Positions 15,255 to 24,795 are shown, counted from the first letter of the stretch. The stretch is 29,818 nt of DNA from JAFGIT01 sp016929465 [NCBI: Candidatus Coatesbacteria bacterium] (GCA_016929465.1 JAFGIT010000203.1:1-29818); one strand, 5' to 3'. Program-made: numbers and translations. The notes: generated by a model not told the origin, from the sequence alone.

Positions 15255-16787
15255 TCATCCATAGCTGTGCAGGCCGCTCAGTAGATAATTGACTCCGATA
15301 AACGTGAAAAATACCGCAACGAATCCTAAGACTGCAACAACGACGAGTATTGTGCGGTGCCTCTTCTTCGATAAGCAGAGCACTAGATGTAGATAGATGC
15401 CGTAGATTAGCCAGGTGATCAAGCTCCAACTCTCCTTGGGGTCCCAGCCCCAGTACCTGCCCCAGGCTCTGTCTGCCCATATCGCGCCAGTGATTATCCC
15501 GAGGCCCAGGAGGAAAAAGCCGAGTCGTATAAGCCTCAAATTCGTGCTGAAGAGCTCTGATCGAAGACCTGGCAAATGTCTCTCTCGAACGAGCAGAAAG
15601 GCAATCGATGTCCCAAAAGCCAGGTAGAGTACTCCATAGCTTAGAGCTGCCGCGCCGACGTGGATCGTCATCCAGCTGCTCTTCAAGACGGGAGGGAGCT
15701 GTGAGACGGTCTCGGACAGCGGGGAGAGGAGCGTGGCAGTCAAACCGACTCCGCTGAGTACGGCGCCAATGAGTGAATAGACTGGCTGCTTGAACCGCGA
15801 GGTGAGTACCATCGATCCAATTGCGGTAACAAAGGTCATCACTAGAATGTACTCGTAGCTGTTGCTGGCCATAACCTTCTCGGCAATTATGCCCCTTGCG
15901 ACAATGGCTATGAGATGAACTACGCAGGTTGGATAGAGGGCGATTTGAGCCACCCGCAGGAGTGATTCTCTGCCGATCACTTGGCCAACGGCGTAGGTTA
16001 GTGATATGGCAAGATACAGGAACGCGAGCACCCAGAATGTCCCCAGCCGATTGCTATAGACCTCCAGTATAATCCGCCACCTGGGCGCGAATAGCTCGCT
16101 CTCCGCCATCGGAACCGCACCATAGAGGCGTCTTGCAGCCTCGGTATAACCTGCTCTGTCGAGGTTCTCGAGCGAGCCGGACAGGAGCTCATACGCCTCG
16201 CGTGCTCCCGCGATCTCGTAGGATTCATCTGAGCCGAGCTTCATCCAGCCATCGGAGCCAGGCCGAGGGAAGATTCTGAGGTCCCCCTGGAGCGCCTTGA
16301 AGAGCATCAGCCTCCTCTGAAGTCTCCTCAGATACTTCGATCCACCATGTATCATGGCCATGCCGCCCCGACCGGAGGGCAGCCTCTCACTCAGCTCGTC
16401 GGGCGAGATATGCGTTGCGCTCTGGAACTCGGAGAATTCGAGAAGGTCTTTGGAGGCCCCAGATTCCAGCTTGATGATGGGCTTTGGGGACCAATCATCG
16501 GGCCGAAGGGCCCAGCTCAGCAGCACGAGCGTTGGATTGAGCCCATCGAAGGTCCGCTCGCCGAAGATGTCTTGTATCTTCTCCCTGGCAAGTGAGTCGA
16601 GCGGCTTGATCCTGCCCTTGTTCTGCACTGATAGCGTGGCGAGACTCGACGTTGCGCTATGGACATCCTCATCGAAGGAGCGAAGCGAATCCCCCACATC
16701 GCCACAAGAAACCAGTCCCGACACCGCAAGCGCGGCAATGAGGCAGATGAGTGCGATGATTGCGACCCAGATCAAGATTCTATTCAT
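15255..16787 (-). CDS. resC: Cytochrome c biogenesis protein CcsA/ResC
   Basis: This is the heme-handling membrane subunit of the System II cytochrome c maturation complex. The 510-residue protein has an N-terminal helix and an extracytoplasmic segment of about 230 residues. That segment includes VQNKGRIKPLDSLAREKIQDIFG, WALRPDDWSPKPIIKL and the KYLRRLQRRLM region. About eight helices follow. The heme-binding tryptophan-rich WWD motif is WGRYWGWDPKESW, flanked by candidate heme histidines in VVHLIAIVARG, MTIHVGAAALSYG and IYLHLVLC. The N-terminal segment resembles the one joining the two halves in fused CcsBA proteins. Start ATG 16787 overlaps the resB stop by 8 nt; 30 further upstream codons are open but lie inside resB. 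No CXXCH cytochrome is in the window. Confidence 0.92.
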   Translation of the reverse strand: MNRILIWVAIIALICLIAALAVSGLVSCGDVGDSLRSFDEDVHSATSSLATLSVQNKGRIKPLDSLAREKIQDIFGERTFDGLNPTLVLLSWALRPDDWSPKPIIKLESGASKDLLEFSEFQSATHISPDELSERLPSGRGGMAMIHGGSKYLRRLQRRLMLFKALQGDLRIFPRPGSDGWMKLGSDESYEIAGAREAYELLSGSLENLDRAGYTEAARRLYGAVPMAESELFAPRWRIILEVYSNRLGTFWVLAFLYLAISLTYAVGQVIGRESLLRVAQIALYPTCVVHLIAIVARGIIAEKVMASNSYEYILVMTFVTAIGSMVLTSRFKQPVYSLIGAVLSGVGLTATLLSPLSETVSQLPPVLKSSWMTIHVGAAALSYGVLYLAFGTSIAFLLVRERHLPGLRSELFSTNLRLIRLGFFLLGLGIITGAIWADRAWGRYWGWDPKESWSLITWLIYGIYLHLVLCLSKKRHRTILVVVAVLGFVAVFFTFIGVNYLLSGLHSYG

Positions 16788-18525
16788 CAGGCACCACCGT
16801 GCATTTCCTCTTCGAATAGAACCTGAGCAGCATCCCGAGAACGAGCAAGAAGGAGCCGATGTAGAATACAGGAGCACCCGGATCTCGACTTACACCAAGA
16901 ATGGAAATGACAGTGCCGTCATCTGCCTCGTCATAGGCCGACTGATACAGCTTGTAGCCGCCATAATCCAGCGGATTGTTCGGGAATATCGTGCAGGTGA
17001 AGCTGTCGCCCGTGGGATCGGTCACGACCGCGGTACTGACATAAGCCGAGGGCATCATGCTGCCCGGGTATTTGCGCGCCTCGAATTTCTGCAGAAACAC
17101 CTCAAAGCCGAGGGGCACATCGGGCCTCTCCAGGGTCAAGACGAGTCTCCCCTTGGGTGTGGACAAAACAACCTCCCGGTCTATCGGAATCCACAGGTCC
17201 TGAAGGTCGCCGCCCGTCCCACTCGCAACGACAACCTGTACGCACTCGGAGCCCACGTTGCCTGTCGGCTGCCCCTCGATGACCTCATACCGCGTGGTCG
17301 CACTCCCCCAGAAATCATCCAATGATATCTGGAAACCCCCGTCATAGGGCATTTTGATTGTGTCCCCGACTTCGGCACGAGTGACGAGATTCGCGCCCCT
17401 CAAAATCGTGAAGGACTCACCCGGCGAGCCTATTATCCGAACCACTTTTGCCTCAAAAGAGACGGCATCCGAGGTATCGGACTCGACCCTGTACTCGACT
17501 GCGAGCCCAGACGGCAGGGATGGGGCGTGAAATCCCGGCGACCTCCCGAACAGCCAGACCTTGCTCGTCTGATTGCCATATTCGATCTCCAGATTTACTG
17601 CCGGATTATTCGGCTCGCTGGACCTGGTAGTCGCCTTCATGTCAGGCCCCATCACAAAGTCGGGAATATATTGCAGTATTCTGAACAGGCCTTTTCCGTC
17701 GGCGAAGGTATGAAAGGAACCGGCTTTGGCCTCGCCTGGTTCGAGGTCTATGGTCTCATCCCCCGCATCTGTCGTTACGACGATCGTCTCCCTGGATGGT
17801 CCGGGAAGAACCGCTGAGGATGACGCGATATCGGCCTCGAAACTCGATACTACCTCCGAGTACTCCTCCGGGTCCGAGAGGAAAGTGAAAACAAAATGAA
17901 GACCAGCGATGGTGTCTTTCGACTCGTCCGGCTCGTTCGCTAACAGCGTGATGCTTTCGCTCTTATTCTGATCGAAGACGGAGAGGCCTATCGCCGGATC
18001 GCCATATCCATCGTCCAATTTGACGGTCCTGGGAATTATCTCCTCGGGATCAGGCACATATCTCTCGACCAGGATGCGGATTCCTGCTTTCGACAACGTA
18101 ACGTTTGCCCCCATGTCCTGCCGCTGCGATTCGTCCAGGATATGTTTGCTCAAGGGAATTAACGCGGCTTCGGCGCCGATTCGCGCGTTCAAGAACATCT
18201 CATCCAGCTCGAAAGCCCCCTCTTTCGCGCCCTCCTTTATGGAGAGCGTACCCCAGACCGCGAGCGTCCAGGTCAGGAATCCGCCTATCACGATAGTCAG
18301 GATCCCGAGGTGGATCAAAGATGGACCAAGTCGCCCCGGTCGCGGTCTCTGGCGGATGAGATAGGCCACAAGCGATAGGCCCAGAACCGCGAATATTGCC
18401 GCGAACCAGCTCGTATTATAGACGAGCTTCATGGCATTGTCATAGGGCAGGAAGGTCGCGGAATAGGTTACGATGGCTGCGATAACGGCCATTTGGAATA
18501 CCGCGAGCCAGACACCCATTCTCAT
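16780..18525 (-). CDS. resB: Cytochrome c biogenesis protein ResB/CcsB
   Basis: Partner of ResC in System II cytochrome c maturation, holding apocytochrome and contributing to the heme channel. The 581 residues include N-terminal helices (VFQMAVIAAIVTYSATFLP, SWFAAIFAVLGLSLVAYLI, then LIHLGILTIVIGGFLTWTLAVWGTLSIKEG). A large extracytoplasmic beta-rich domain follows, ending VFLQKFEARKYPGSMMPSAYVS, PLDYGGYKLYQSAYD and SRDPGAPVFYIGSFLLVLGML, all typical of ResB. The start is ATG 18525; a second ATG two codons on (18519) has better spacing from AGGAT and is an alternative. It heads a probable operon resB-resC-SIS protein-radical SAM protein, beginning 143 nt downstream of the Kelch gene. Confidence 0.9.
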   Translation of the reverse strand: MRMGVWLAVFQMAVIAAIVTYSATFLPYDNAMKLVYNTSWFAAIFAVLGLSLVAYLIRQRPRPGRLGPSLIHLGILTIVIGGFLTWTLAVWGTLSIKEGAKEGAFELDEMFLNARIGAEAALIPLSKHILDESQRQDMGANVTLSKAGIRILVERYVPDPEEIIPRTVKLDDGYGDPAIGLSVFDQNKSESITLLANEPDESKDTIAGLHFVFTFLSDPEEYSEVVSSFEADIASSSAVLPGPSRETIVVTTDAGDETIDLEPGEAKAGSFHTFADGKGLFRILQYIPDFVMGPDMKATTRSSEPNNPAVNLEIEYGNQTSKVWLFGRSPGFHAPSLPSGLAVEYRVESDTSDAVSFEAKVVRIIGSPGESFTILRGANLVTRAEVGDTIKMPYDGGFQISLDDFWGSATTRYEVIEGQPTGNVGSECVQVVVASGTGGDLQDLWIPIDREVVLSTPKGRLVLTLERPDVPLGFEVFLQKFEARKYPGSMMPSAYVSTAVVTDPTGDSFTCTIFPNNPLDYGGYKLYQSAYDEADDGTVISILGVSRDPGAPVFYIGSFLLVLGMLLRFYSKRKCTVVPDE

Positions 18526-18633
18526 ATCCTAAAGATGCTCCTTAATAGGCCGCAAACCACCCCCGCCGCCGTCTTAGGGCTCCGAGCAACCAGAAAGCGG
18601 AGACTGAAGCGCGAAGCGAACCAATAGACGGTC

Positions 18634-18661
18634 AAAAATAGTCCCGCCGGAAACCGGCAGC
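18634..18661 (-). terminator. Candidate intrinsic terminator of the Kelch gene
   Basis: On the minus strand CTGCCGG-TTT-CCGGCGG forms a 7-bp stem (one G-U pair), followed seven nt later by TTTTT. It starts 8 nt past the Kelch stop, which would separate that gene from resB. Confidence 0.5.
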
Positions 18662-18668
18662 GATATAG

Positions 18669-19742
18669 CTACTCCTCGACTAGCTCCCAAACCGAGTTCA
18701 TCAGCATCCGCCCAGGCTGCACTCCACCAAAGAACAGAGCTCGTTTGCCGGTCGGGTCCCAGACTGCTGCAGCATGAGCAAGCTGAAGTGTCACTGGCAA
18801 TTTCGTCTTGATTCTGGACCAGGTCAGTGTCTCGAGGTCGAATGAGAGCATATCCGAGAAGTACTTGTCCATCATGGCAGTGCCGCCGAACACGATCATC
18901 TGTCTCTTGATGGGGTCAAGAACGGCGCAATGGCTCAGGCGCGGTTCGATCTCGATTCCCTTGGCCTCGAGCTTCTTCCACTCTGCTTTGGCGAGGTCGA
19001 AAGACCAAACATCATTCAAAACCACTTCTTTGCCGGTCTCGTCCGTGCCAATACCGCCGAATATTATCATCGAGTGCGTCTTGGGATCGTAAATCTGAGT
19101 ATGCTTGTTTCGCGGCAGCGGCTTATCGCCCTTTGTCACGAACTTCTTCCATTTCAGATCATTCAAGGAAAGTGAGAACGTGTCACCATAAAACACTGTC
19201 CTATAGCGAGTATTGTCGGGATTCTCCCAACCGGAACCGCCAGCAAAGACCATCGCGTCCGCTTTCGGGTCATATATGGGAACCGTTGCGACCATCTGTT
19301 TGGGCATATCGCCTGCTGCCGGGACGATATTCCATTTGTTCTCGGCAAAGCTGTACCACGCAGTCTCCAGGGCCCCAGCAATCTTCTGGGTGAGTACCAC
19401 AAGGCGGTCCCGTTTCTCATCATAGATTCCTGTGACCGCGGCGATCTTCGTGAGGTCACCGTTCACAGGAGTGATCTGGGACCACTCTTTTGTTTTCAGG
19501 TCGAGTTTCCAGAGGTCACCCTGGGGATTCAGAGTCTCGAGGCCCCCGCCGCAGATTATCAATTCGTTCTTCCTCAAAAAAGCCGCCGACATTACTCGAG
19601 GTTTCGGCGCGACTTTCTTGGTCGTCAACTCCGAGAACATTGCGAGCCCCGTTCCCTTGCTCTTTTCCTCCGCATAGACGAGCGAGACGCTCAGGACTAG
19701 CGCGAACACCACCATGAAAATCGCCAAGCGATTTAATGACAT
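18669..19742 (-). CDS. Secreted Kelch-repeat beta-propeller protein
   Basis: The 357-residue protein has a signal peptide (MSLNRLAIFMVVFALVLSVS, cleavage likely after VYA, residue 24). About six Kelch-type blades follow, recognised by hydrophobic-GG strands: LIICGGG, LVVLTQ, MVFAGGSG, MIIFGGIG, MIVFGGTA and ALFFGGV. Each is followed by W-x-x-D/F and a tryptophan in the next strand (LWKLDLKTKEWSQI, VWSFDLAKAEWKKL, MLSFDLETLTWSRI). Kelch propellers bind proteins or sugars; no galactose-oxidase active-site pattern and no CXXCH motif is seen. AGGAGG stands 8 nt before the ATG. It is a single-gene unit with a strong promoter and likely terminator. Location should be periplasmic or extracellular; its role is unknown. 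Confidence 0.88.
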   Translation of the reverse strand: MSLNRLAIFMVVFALVLSVSLVYAEEKSKGTGLAMFSELTTKKVAPKPRVMSAAFLRKNELIICGGGLETLNPQGDLWKLDLKTKEWSQITPVNGDLTKIAAVTGIYDEKRDRLVVLTQKIAGALETAWYSFAENKWNIVPAAGDMPKQMVATVPIYDPKADAMVFAGGSGWENPDNTRYRTVFYGDTFSLSLNDLKWKKFVTKGDKPLPRNKHTQIYDPKTHSMIIFGGIGTDETGKEVVLNDVWSFDLAKAEWKKLEAKGIEIEPRLSHCAVLDPIKRQMIVFGGTAMMDKYFSDMLSFDLETLTWSRIKTKLPVTLQLAHAAAVWDPTGKRALFFGGVQPGRMLMNSVWELVEE

Positions 19743-19808
19743 TGGATCAACCTCCTAAGTAAGATTTCATCAACAACAAATTCCAATTATTTGCATCACG
19801 GCGCACAA

Positions 19809-19837
19809 ATTCTAAAAGCGGCCCTTCTGCGTGTCAA
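19809..19837 (-). promoter_or_regulatory. Sigma70 promoter of the Kelch gene
   Basis: On the minus strand TTGACA (19837-19832), an exact 17-bp spacer and TAGAAT (19814-19809, 5/6) form a near-consensus promoter. A start near 19802 gives a leader of about 60 nt ending in a strong ribosome site. Confidence 0.7.
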
Positions 19838-19882
19838 GGCTGCTATGCTCATTTAAGCCAGACCATAATGGACTGAGCTCCC

Positions 19883-19912
19883 AAAAAGCTAACAGTCGTG
19901 AAGCCGCTGTTA
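19883..19912 (-). terminator. Candidate intrinsic terminator of the O-antigen ligase operon
   Basis: On the minus strand TAACAG and CTGTTA pair (6 bp, 11-nt loop) and are followed by GC and TTTTT. The left arm begins with the TAA stop of the upstream gene. It would insulate the Kelch promoter that follows. Confidence 0.45.
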
Positions 19913-22318
19913 CTTCTTGATATCCTTGGCCAGCATCGTTTTCGCACGATCGAGACCTGCGAGGAATCGCTCGCTCTGGCCTCCGCTAATCTCAATAAGA
20001 GCTTCGTACTGCTCTACCGCACAATCCCAATCGCCGGCCTCCTCACAGAGAGCCGCGAGATTGAGCCGGGCAGAGATATGCTCTGGAATGGCCGATATCG
20101 CCTTCTCGAATGCCTTGCGCGCCTCGGCGAGATCGCCGAGCGAGTAGAGCACTGTTCCCAGATTATTCAGCACCTTGATATTGTCTTCATCTATCTCAAG
20201 GCAACGATCATAGACCTTCTTTGCCATCAAGAGCAGCTCCTTGGAGCGCTTGGGGTCTGAGCCGCTCCTGGCGATTTCCTCACCTATTCGCTGATAAATG
20301 AGAGCCTTGTTGAATAGCGGCACGGCATCCTTCGGAGTGACCTTCTGCGCTTCATCATACTGCTTTAGCGCCGACTCGTAGTCCCCCATCTCGCGATAGA
20401 CATTTCCGAGCCTTATCATCGCGTCAGCGTACACCGGATTGAGCTCTAAAGCCCGCTTGAACTGGACCATCGCCTCGGAGAACTTCTTCCTGTTGTAGAG
20501 CACATTCCCGTAATGGTTCACAACATGATCGAAATACGGCGCGAGTTTCACCGCCATGGCATTGTCCAATTCCGCAATGTCGTAATTGCCCGCCATGTTC
20601 TCGACAATCGATGAGAAGTACCTGATCTCGTAGTCACGCGGCGCCTCCCATACCGCTTTGCGCAAATGCGCGAGAGACTTGTCGATATTGAGTTTCCACC
20701 CCTCCGCGTTCTCAGCGTCGTGCGCCATGCTCTCGAATAGCTGCCCCTTCCCGAAGTTGTAGTTGGCTGATAGCGCACGAAGCGGTATCGTAGAACCCAT
20801 CAACAAAATCACTATGAGAAGAAGCCGCACCAGTCCGAGCCCGCTGGCGTTGGCCTGGGCCTCGTTGCCCTCGCCCTCTTTCCCCACTACTTTGCCAAAG
20901 ACGTCAATTATACGGGTCTTCAGACAAGGCCGAAGACTGCCGGTCGCGAGGCCGAACGTCGCGGCGAAGAGACCAAGCACCACGAAGAAGGAGTGAGTGG
21001 AGGCCGGCAGTTGGAAGTTGGACGAGAAGAAGCAATGGGTCAGGGTCCCGGCAAGGCCTCCTAATAAGCCGAGTGATACAGCGCGCAGGAAGCCGTCCTT
21101 GCATCGCCTGGTCATCCTCCAGCCCATCTTGAGTATGATGAATATAAACCACAGGAATGCCGCAAAGCCAAGAACGCCCAACTCCACGAACGTCTGAACG
21201 TAGTCGTTGTGTGCCTTGTAGATGACTTTATCCCAACCAGTGTTCTTGCGTTCTTCGACCGTCCTATGCTTGGGATAGATGACCTTGAAATTGCCTATAC
21301 CCGCGCCTAAAGGCTCTTCCTTGACGACCCTTAAGGAGGATTTCCAGACGAGAAATCTGAATTGCGTCGGGCTGTCCTTCATGTCGAAGATAGTCTTGAA
21401 TTTGTGAGCGACGCTCTTCCCTTCGTCATCTTTGACAAGAGGGCTCGCGGCCGCGAAAAGCACGATCGCAATTACAGCCACAGTAACGAAAAGCTTCCTG
21501 TGGGGTGAGAAGAAGAGCATAACGGCGATGGCTGCAATCGTCCCGACCCAGGCTCCTCTGCAGAAGGTGATTCCAAGATAGACGATCGAGACAAATGCGC
21601 ACAAGACCGCAATGATGGGATAGAGCCGCTTGTCTCGCCATCTACCGAGACTCCAGGCCGCTATGCTGAGTACAAGCGGGACAACGCTAACCAGATATTG
21701 CCCGGCGAAATTCGCGTGGCCGAATGTCGAGCAATATGTCTCGCGATTGTATGTGTCGAAACCAGGCTCGAATCTGCGCAGCCCAATGATATCGAGAAGA
21801 CTGTTGAGTGCCGCTACCGGGGCAGCGTCATGGTAAAATTGCATGATGCCTATCAGAGACACGACGAAGGAAGTGAACAATACGACCAGAACCACACGGG
21901 TTAGTGCGAGCTTGCTGTTCACGAGATTCGGGATCGCAAGGTAGAAGAAGACCGCCGTCAGGAGGAGGAACAGCCGGTCGAATCCTGCCCAGAGGTTCGT
22001 TGCGTAGAAAAGCGTCACAACGCCTATGCCGAGATACACTCCGATCGGCAACCCTAGCGGCGAAAAGCATATCCTAGCTACATCCCTGCCGGTCAATCCG
22101 AAAATGAAGAGAACGAAGAGCGAAAGGCCAAGCAGCTCGACCGCGGCCTCCTTGGGAGCGGAATACGGATCGAGAGCCTCGTGGTCGAAGAGAAGCGGGA
22201 TGACGACTATGGACAGAAGCAGCACGAAAAAGGCCAAACGATGTGAGAAGACCATGCTCCTGAGCGATCCGAAGACGCCGCCAATCGATCCTATCACCAT
22301 CGAATTCGCCTCAGCCAT
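19910..22318 (-). CDS. O-antigen ligase/polymerase (Wzy_C) family protein with C-terminal TPR domain, copy 2
   Basis: Members of this membrane family ligate or polymerise lipid-linked glycans at the periplasmic face. The 802 residues form about 12 transmembrane helices (to about residue 530). The Wzy_C signature lies in the large loop: FLVWKSSLRVVKEEPLGAGIGNFKVIYP and then KAHNDYVQTFVELGVLGFAAF with the conserved H-N-D. About six TPR units follow, for example ADAMIRLGNVYREMGDYESALKQYDEA and KVLNNLGTVLYSLGDLAEARKAFEKA. The TPRs should be periplasmic and may bind partner proteins or fix the assembly. The ATG overlaps the stop of the upstream paralogue by one base (TAATG), with AAGGG 5 nt upstream, so translation is coupled. 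Whether it is a WaaL ligase, Wzy polymerase or protein O-glycosyltransferase is open. Confidence 0.88.
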   Translation of the reverse strand: MAEANSMVIGSIGGVFGSLRSMVFSHRLAFFVLLLSIVVIPLLFDHEALDPYSAPKEAAVELLGLSLFVLFIFGLTGRDVARICFSPLGLPIGVYLGIGVVTLFYATNLWAGFDRLFLLLTAVFFYLAIPNLVNSKLALTRVVLVVLFTSFVVSLIGIMQFYHDAAPVAALNSLLDIIGLRRFEPGFDTYNRETYCSTFGHANFAGQYLVSVVPLVLSIAAWSLGRWRDKRLYPIIAVLCAFVSIVYLGITFCRGAWVGTIAAIAVMLFFSPHRKLFVTVAVIAIVLFAAASPLVKDDEGKSVAHKFKTIFDMKDSPTQFRFLVWKSSLRVVKEEPLGAGIGNFKVIYPKHRTVEERKNTGWDKVIYKAHNDYVQTFVELGVLGFAAFLWFIFIILKMGWRMTRRCKDGFLRAVSLGLLGGLAGTLTHCFFSSNFQLPASTHSFFVVLGLFAATFGLATGSLRPCLKTRIIDVFGKVVGKEGEGNEAQANASGLGLVRLLLIVILLMGSTIPLRALSANYNFGKGQLFESMAHDAENAEGWKLNIDKSLAHLRKAVWEAPRDYEIRYFSSIVENMAGNYDIAELDNAMAVKLAPYFDHVVNHYGNVLYNRKKFSEAMVQFKRALELNPVYADAMIRLGNVYREMGDYESALKQYDEAQKVTPKDAVPLFNKALIYQRIGEEIARSGSDPKRSKELLLMAKKVYDRCLEIDEDNIKVLNNLGTVLYSLGDLAEARKAFEKAISAIPEHISARLNLAALCEEAGDWDCAVEQYEALIEISGGQSERFLAGLDRAKTMLAKDIKK

Positions 22319-24534
22319 TATTCCCTTTTCGCTTTTTCCAACCTGTTGAGCCCATCAATGGCCGGCCCAAGATCCGGCTTTGCCCTCAGCGCCATCTTAT
22401 AATAGTGGATGGCCTTGTCAATCTCGCCACGCTCCTCGTAAATCTGCGCCAGGTTTAGATGTGGCTGGAAGATGTTCCCCGGCAGACTGGCAGCTCGCTC
22501 GAAGACCGCGATGGCGTCATCGTACTTGCCCTGAGATCGAAGAATTGCGCCGAGGTTATTCAAGATGTTGGGATTGTCCGGGGCGTTTTTCAGTGCGGCC
22601 TCGAGCGCGGCTTGTGCCTCTTCGGGCCTATCAAGCGCCATTAGCGTCTCAGCGAGTTTCGATGTGGCAAAAGCATCGTCCGGGCTGATCTCTATCGCCC
22701 TTCGGTAGGCCTCCGCCGCCTCTTCGAGCTTGTCCAGCATCTGGAGCGTCCCTGCAAGGTTGAGCCACGCCTCGAGAAAGTCGGAATCGAGCGAGACGGC
22801 CTTGCTGAACGCCAGATAGGCATCCATGAGCGAGCCCGGATCACGCTTCAGCCTCCCTCTCTGGGAGTAGGCAACGCCGATATTGTTCTGGATCTGCGGC
22901 CAATAGGGAGAGAGTTCGACCGCCCGCTTCAAAACGTCGATGGCCTCCTGATGCTCCTGATTCAGAAGGTGCAGGTTGGCAAGCAGCATCCTGGCCTCCA
23001 GGTAGTAATCAGCGTGCGAGAGTGCTTTGCGCAATAGGTCCTTTGCGGCCGCGTTATCACCTGCTGCAATCTTCGTCCTTGCTCTCTGCAGGTCGTGATT
23101 CGCGAGAAGGAATTGCACCGGCCTCATGGCCATGAAAATCGCCAGAACTATCAAGACTGGAATTATGACCCCCTTCGTCACGTTCGACATCTTGAGGGGC
23201 TGCCTTGCACGATCCGCATGGGCCGTCCCCGCAATGATTCCGAGATTGACCGACTGCATCATCGCCGAGGCGGGCATGGTGAAGTTGCTGCTGAAGAAGG
23301 CATGTACAAGGGTGGCCGCGAGGGCGCTCGCCGCACCGATCGATATCATCGGGAGCGGCTCTCCTATTTCCCCGCACCGTAGTCTCTTGAGAAATGGCCA
23401 TATAATGGAAAAGAGGAGATAGATTGAGGCCAAGAACCCGACGAGACCGGTCTCGGTGATGAGCTTGATGTAGTCGTTATGCGGGGAGCGCACGCTGATC
23501 CCCGCGCCGGCGATGCGATGCTCTTCCGGCAACCTCACCGAGGGATAGTAGATCGGAAAGGCCCCGCAGCCGACGCCGAATAGGGGGTGCTCTTTCACGA
23601 GGCGAAGCGCCCCCTTCCAGAGATTGAGGCGGAAGGCTACGGGTGCGTCGGACAGATCGACCGACTTCTGCGCTTTCTCGAGCGCAGAGGTGCCCTTTTC
23701 CCTCTCGCTGAGCGTGAAGGATAGAATCCCGACGGTCATGAATATCGCGGCGAATGTCAGACCGGCAATCGCAGCGTGCCGCCGCGAGCCGCCGTCGGGT
23801 ATCTTGTCACGCGCGCGGTATCTTCTGAGAAGAATTGCTGCAAACACGATAATCGAGGCGAGCAGACCTGCCCAGGCTCCCCTGCTGAATGTGATCGATA
23901 AGAATATGAGCATCATGCTGCTGCCGATTAGGGCCAGGACGCCTTTGAGAATTCTCCCCTTCTCGATGGATGCCGCCGCGATTGCCATACCCAGTGGGAT
24001 GACCGCGATGAGATACTGCCCGGCGTAATTGTCGTGCCCCAGCGTCGCTCCGAACATTGGGAATCCGTAACTATCGCGGATCGATGGGAAGATGGCGCCG
24101 GTCATGAAATGGACTATCCCGAGCACAGATATCCCGGAGGCCACGCAAACTGCCGATGCTGCAATCATCTGTGCACGCCCAGAAAGGGTCACAGCAGTCA
24201 TTAGCACGAATAGGGCGAGCAGGGACGCGATCCGCAGGAATTCATTGAGCGAGAGCCCCGGGCTGAGAGTCCCAGGGATCGAAACGAGCTGCGCGAGCGC
24301 GAAAATGAGCATAGGTCCCAAGAGCGCACGCGGAAATGGGAGCCAATCGCCGATTAACGCGAAGATGACGACCAGGAGCGCTACCACGCCCAATAGAGTC
24401 AGCGCGGTGTTCTTTGCGGTGATGTAGCCATCAGACGTAAATGACTTCGAGTAAATCAGCGGAATCAGGATCACCGCCAACAGCACAATCAGGCTGATAG
24501 CCTGAATATTCGAAAGCCCTTGCTTCTCTGTCAT
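22318..24534 (-). CDS. O-antigen ligase/polymerase (Wzy_C) family protein with C-terminal TPR domain, copy 1
   Basis: The 738-residue protein is a paralogue of the next gene with the same plan. About 12 transmembrane helices include a Wzy_C loop (NLWKGALRLVKEHPLFGVGCGAFPIYYP and then PHNDYIKLITETGLVGFLAS). From about residue 495 there are about seven TPR units (for example AWLNLAGTLQMLDKLEEAAEAYRRAIEI and ILNNLGAILRSQGKYDDAIAVFERA). I place the start at ATG 24534 (MTEKQGLSN) after GGTGG; the frame continues to a GTG at 24600 with no ribosome site. The charged and glycine-rich extra N-terminus also argues against the longer form. It is the first gene of a two-gene operon, divergent from a radical SAM gene. 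Confidence 0.88.
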   Translation of the reverse strand: MTEKQGLSNIQAISLIVLLAVILIPLIYSKSFTSDGYITAKNTALTLLGVVALLVVIFALIGDWLPFPRALLGPMLIFALAQLVSIPGTLSPGLSLNEFLRIASLLALFVLMTAVTLSGRAQMIAASAVCVASGISVLGIVHFMTGAIFPSIRDSYGFPMFGATLGHDNYAGQYLIAVIPLGMAIAAASIEKGRILKGVLALIGSSMMLIFLSITFSRGAWAGLLASIIVFAAILLRRYRARDKIPDGGSRRHAAIAGLTFAAIFMTVGILSFTLSEREKGTSALEKAQKSVDLSDAPVAFRLNLWKGALRLVKEHPLFGVGCGAFPIYYPSVRLPEEHRIAGAGISVRSPHNDYIKLITETGLVGFLASIYLLFSIIWPFLKRLRCGEIGEPLPMISIGAASALAATLVHAFFSSNFTMPASAMMQSVNLGIIAGTAHADRARQPLKMSNVTKGVIIPVLIVLAIFMAMRPVQFLLANHDLQRARTKIAAGDNAAAKDLLRKALSHADYYLEARMLLANLHLLNQEHQEAIDVLKRAVELSPYWPQIQNNIGVAYSQRGRLKRDPGSLMDAYLAFSKAVSLDSDFLEAWLNLAGTLQMLDKLEEAAEAYRRAIEISPDDAFATSKLAETLMALDRPEEAQAALEAALKNAPDNPNILNNLGAILRSQGKYDDAIAVFERAASLPGNIFQPHLNLAQIYEERGEIDKAIHYYKMALRAKPDLGPAIDGLNRLEKAKRE

Positions 24535-24795
24535 ATCCACCACACAATTCGGCCCGACACCTCCGCGGAGCCCCTGATTCCCGCCTTCAATAAAAACCAC
24601 CCGAGCTAGCCAATAGTGCGAGAGCCGCAGAATTTATGCAAGGAGTGCCGGAGAGGGCCGAATGCGGTCGGGGGAATACCTTGACGCTTGGCTTGCATTG
24701 GCTCAATAGCGGCGGTATCTTGATGCCGATGTTAAATTGTCAATGCAGGAAGCGCTTAACGATATAAACGAATGGGCACCCGGGGTGGGAGCATT

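Noticed and set aside
24601-24795. Promoters in the divergent region between the Wzy_C operon and the radical SAM gene
   Set aside because: The best pair on the plus strand (TTGCAT and TATCTT at 17 bp) matches too few consensus bases to list as a feature, and the minus strand showed nothing better.
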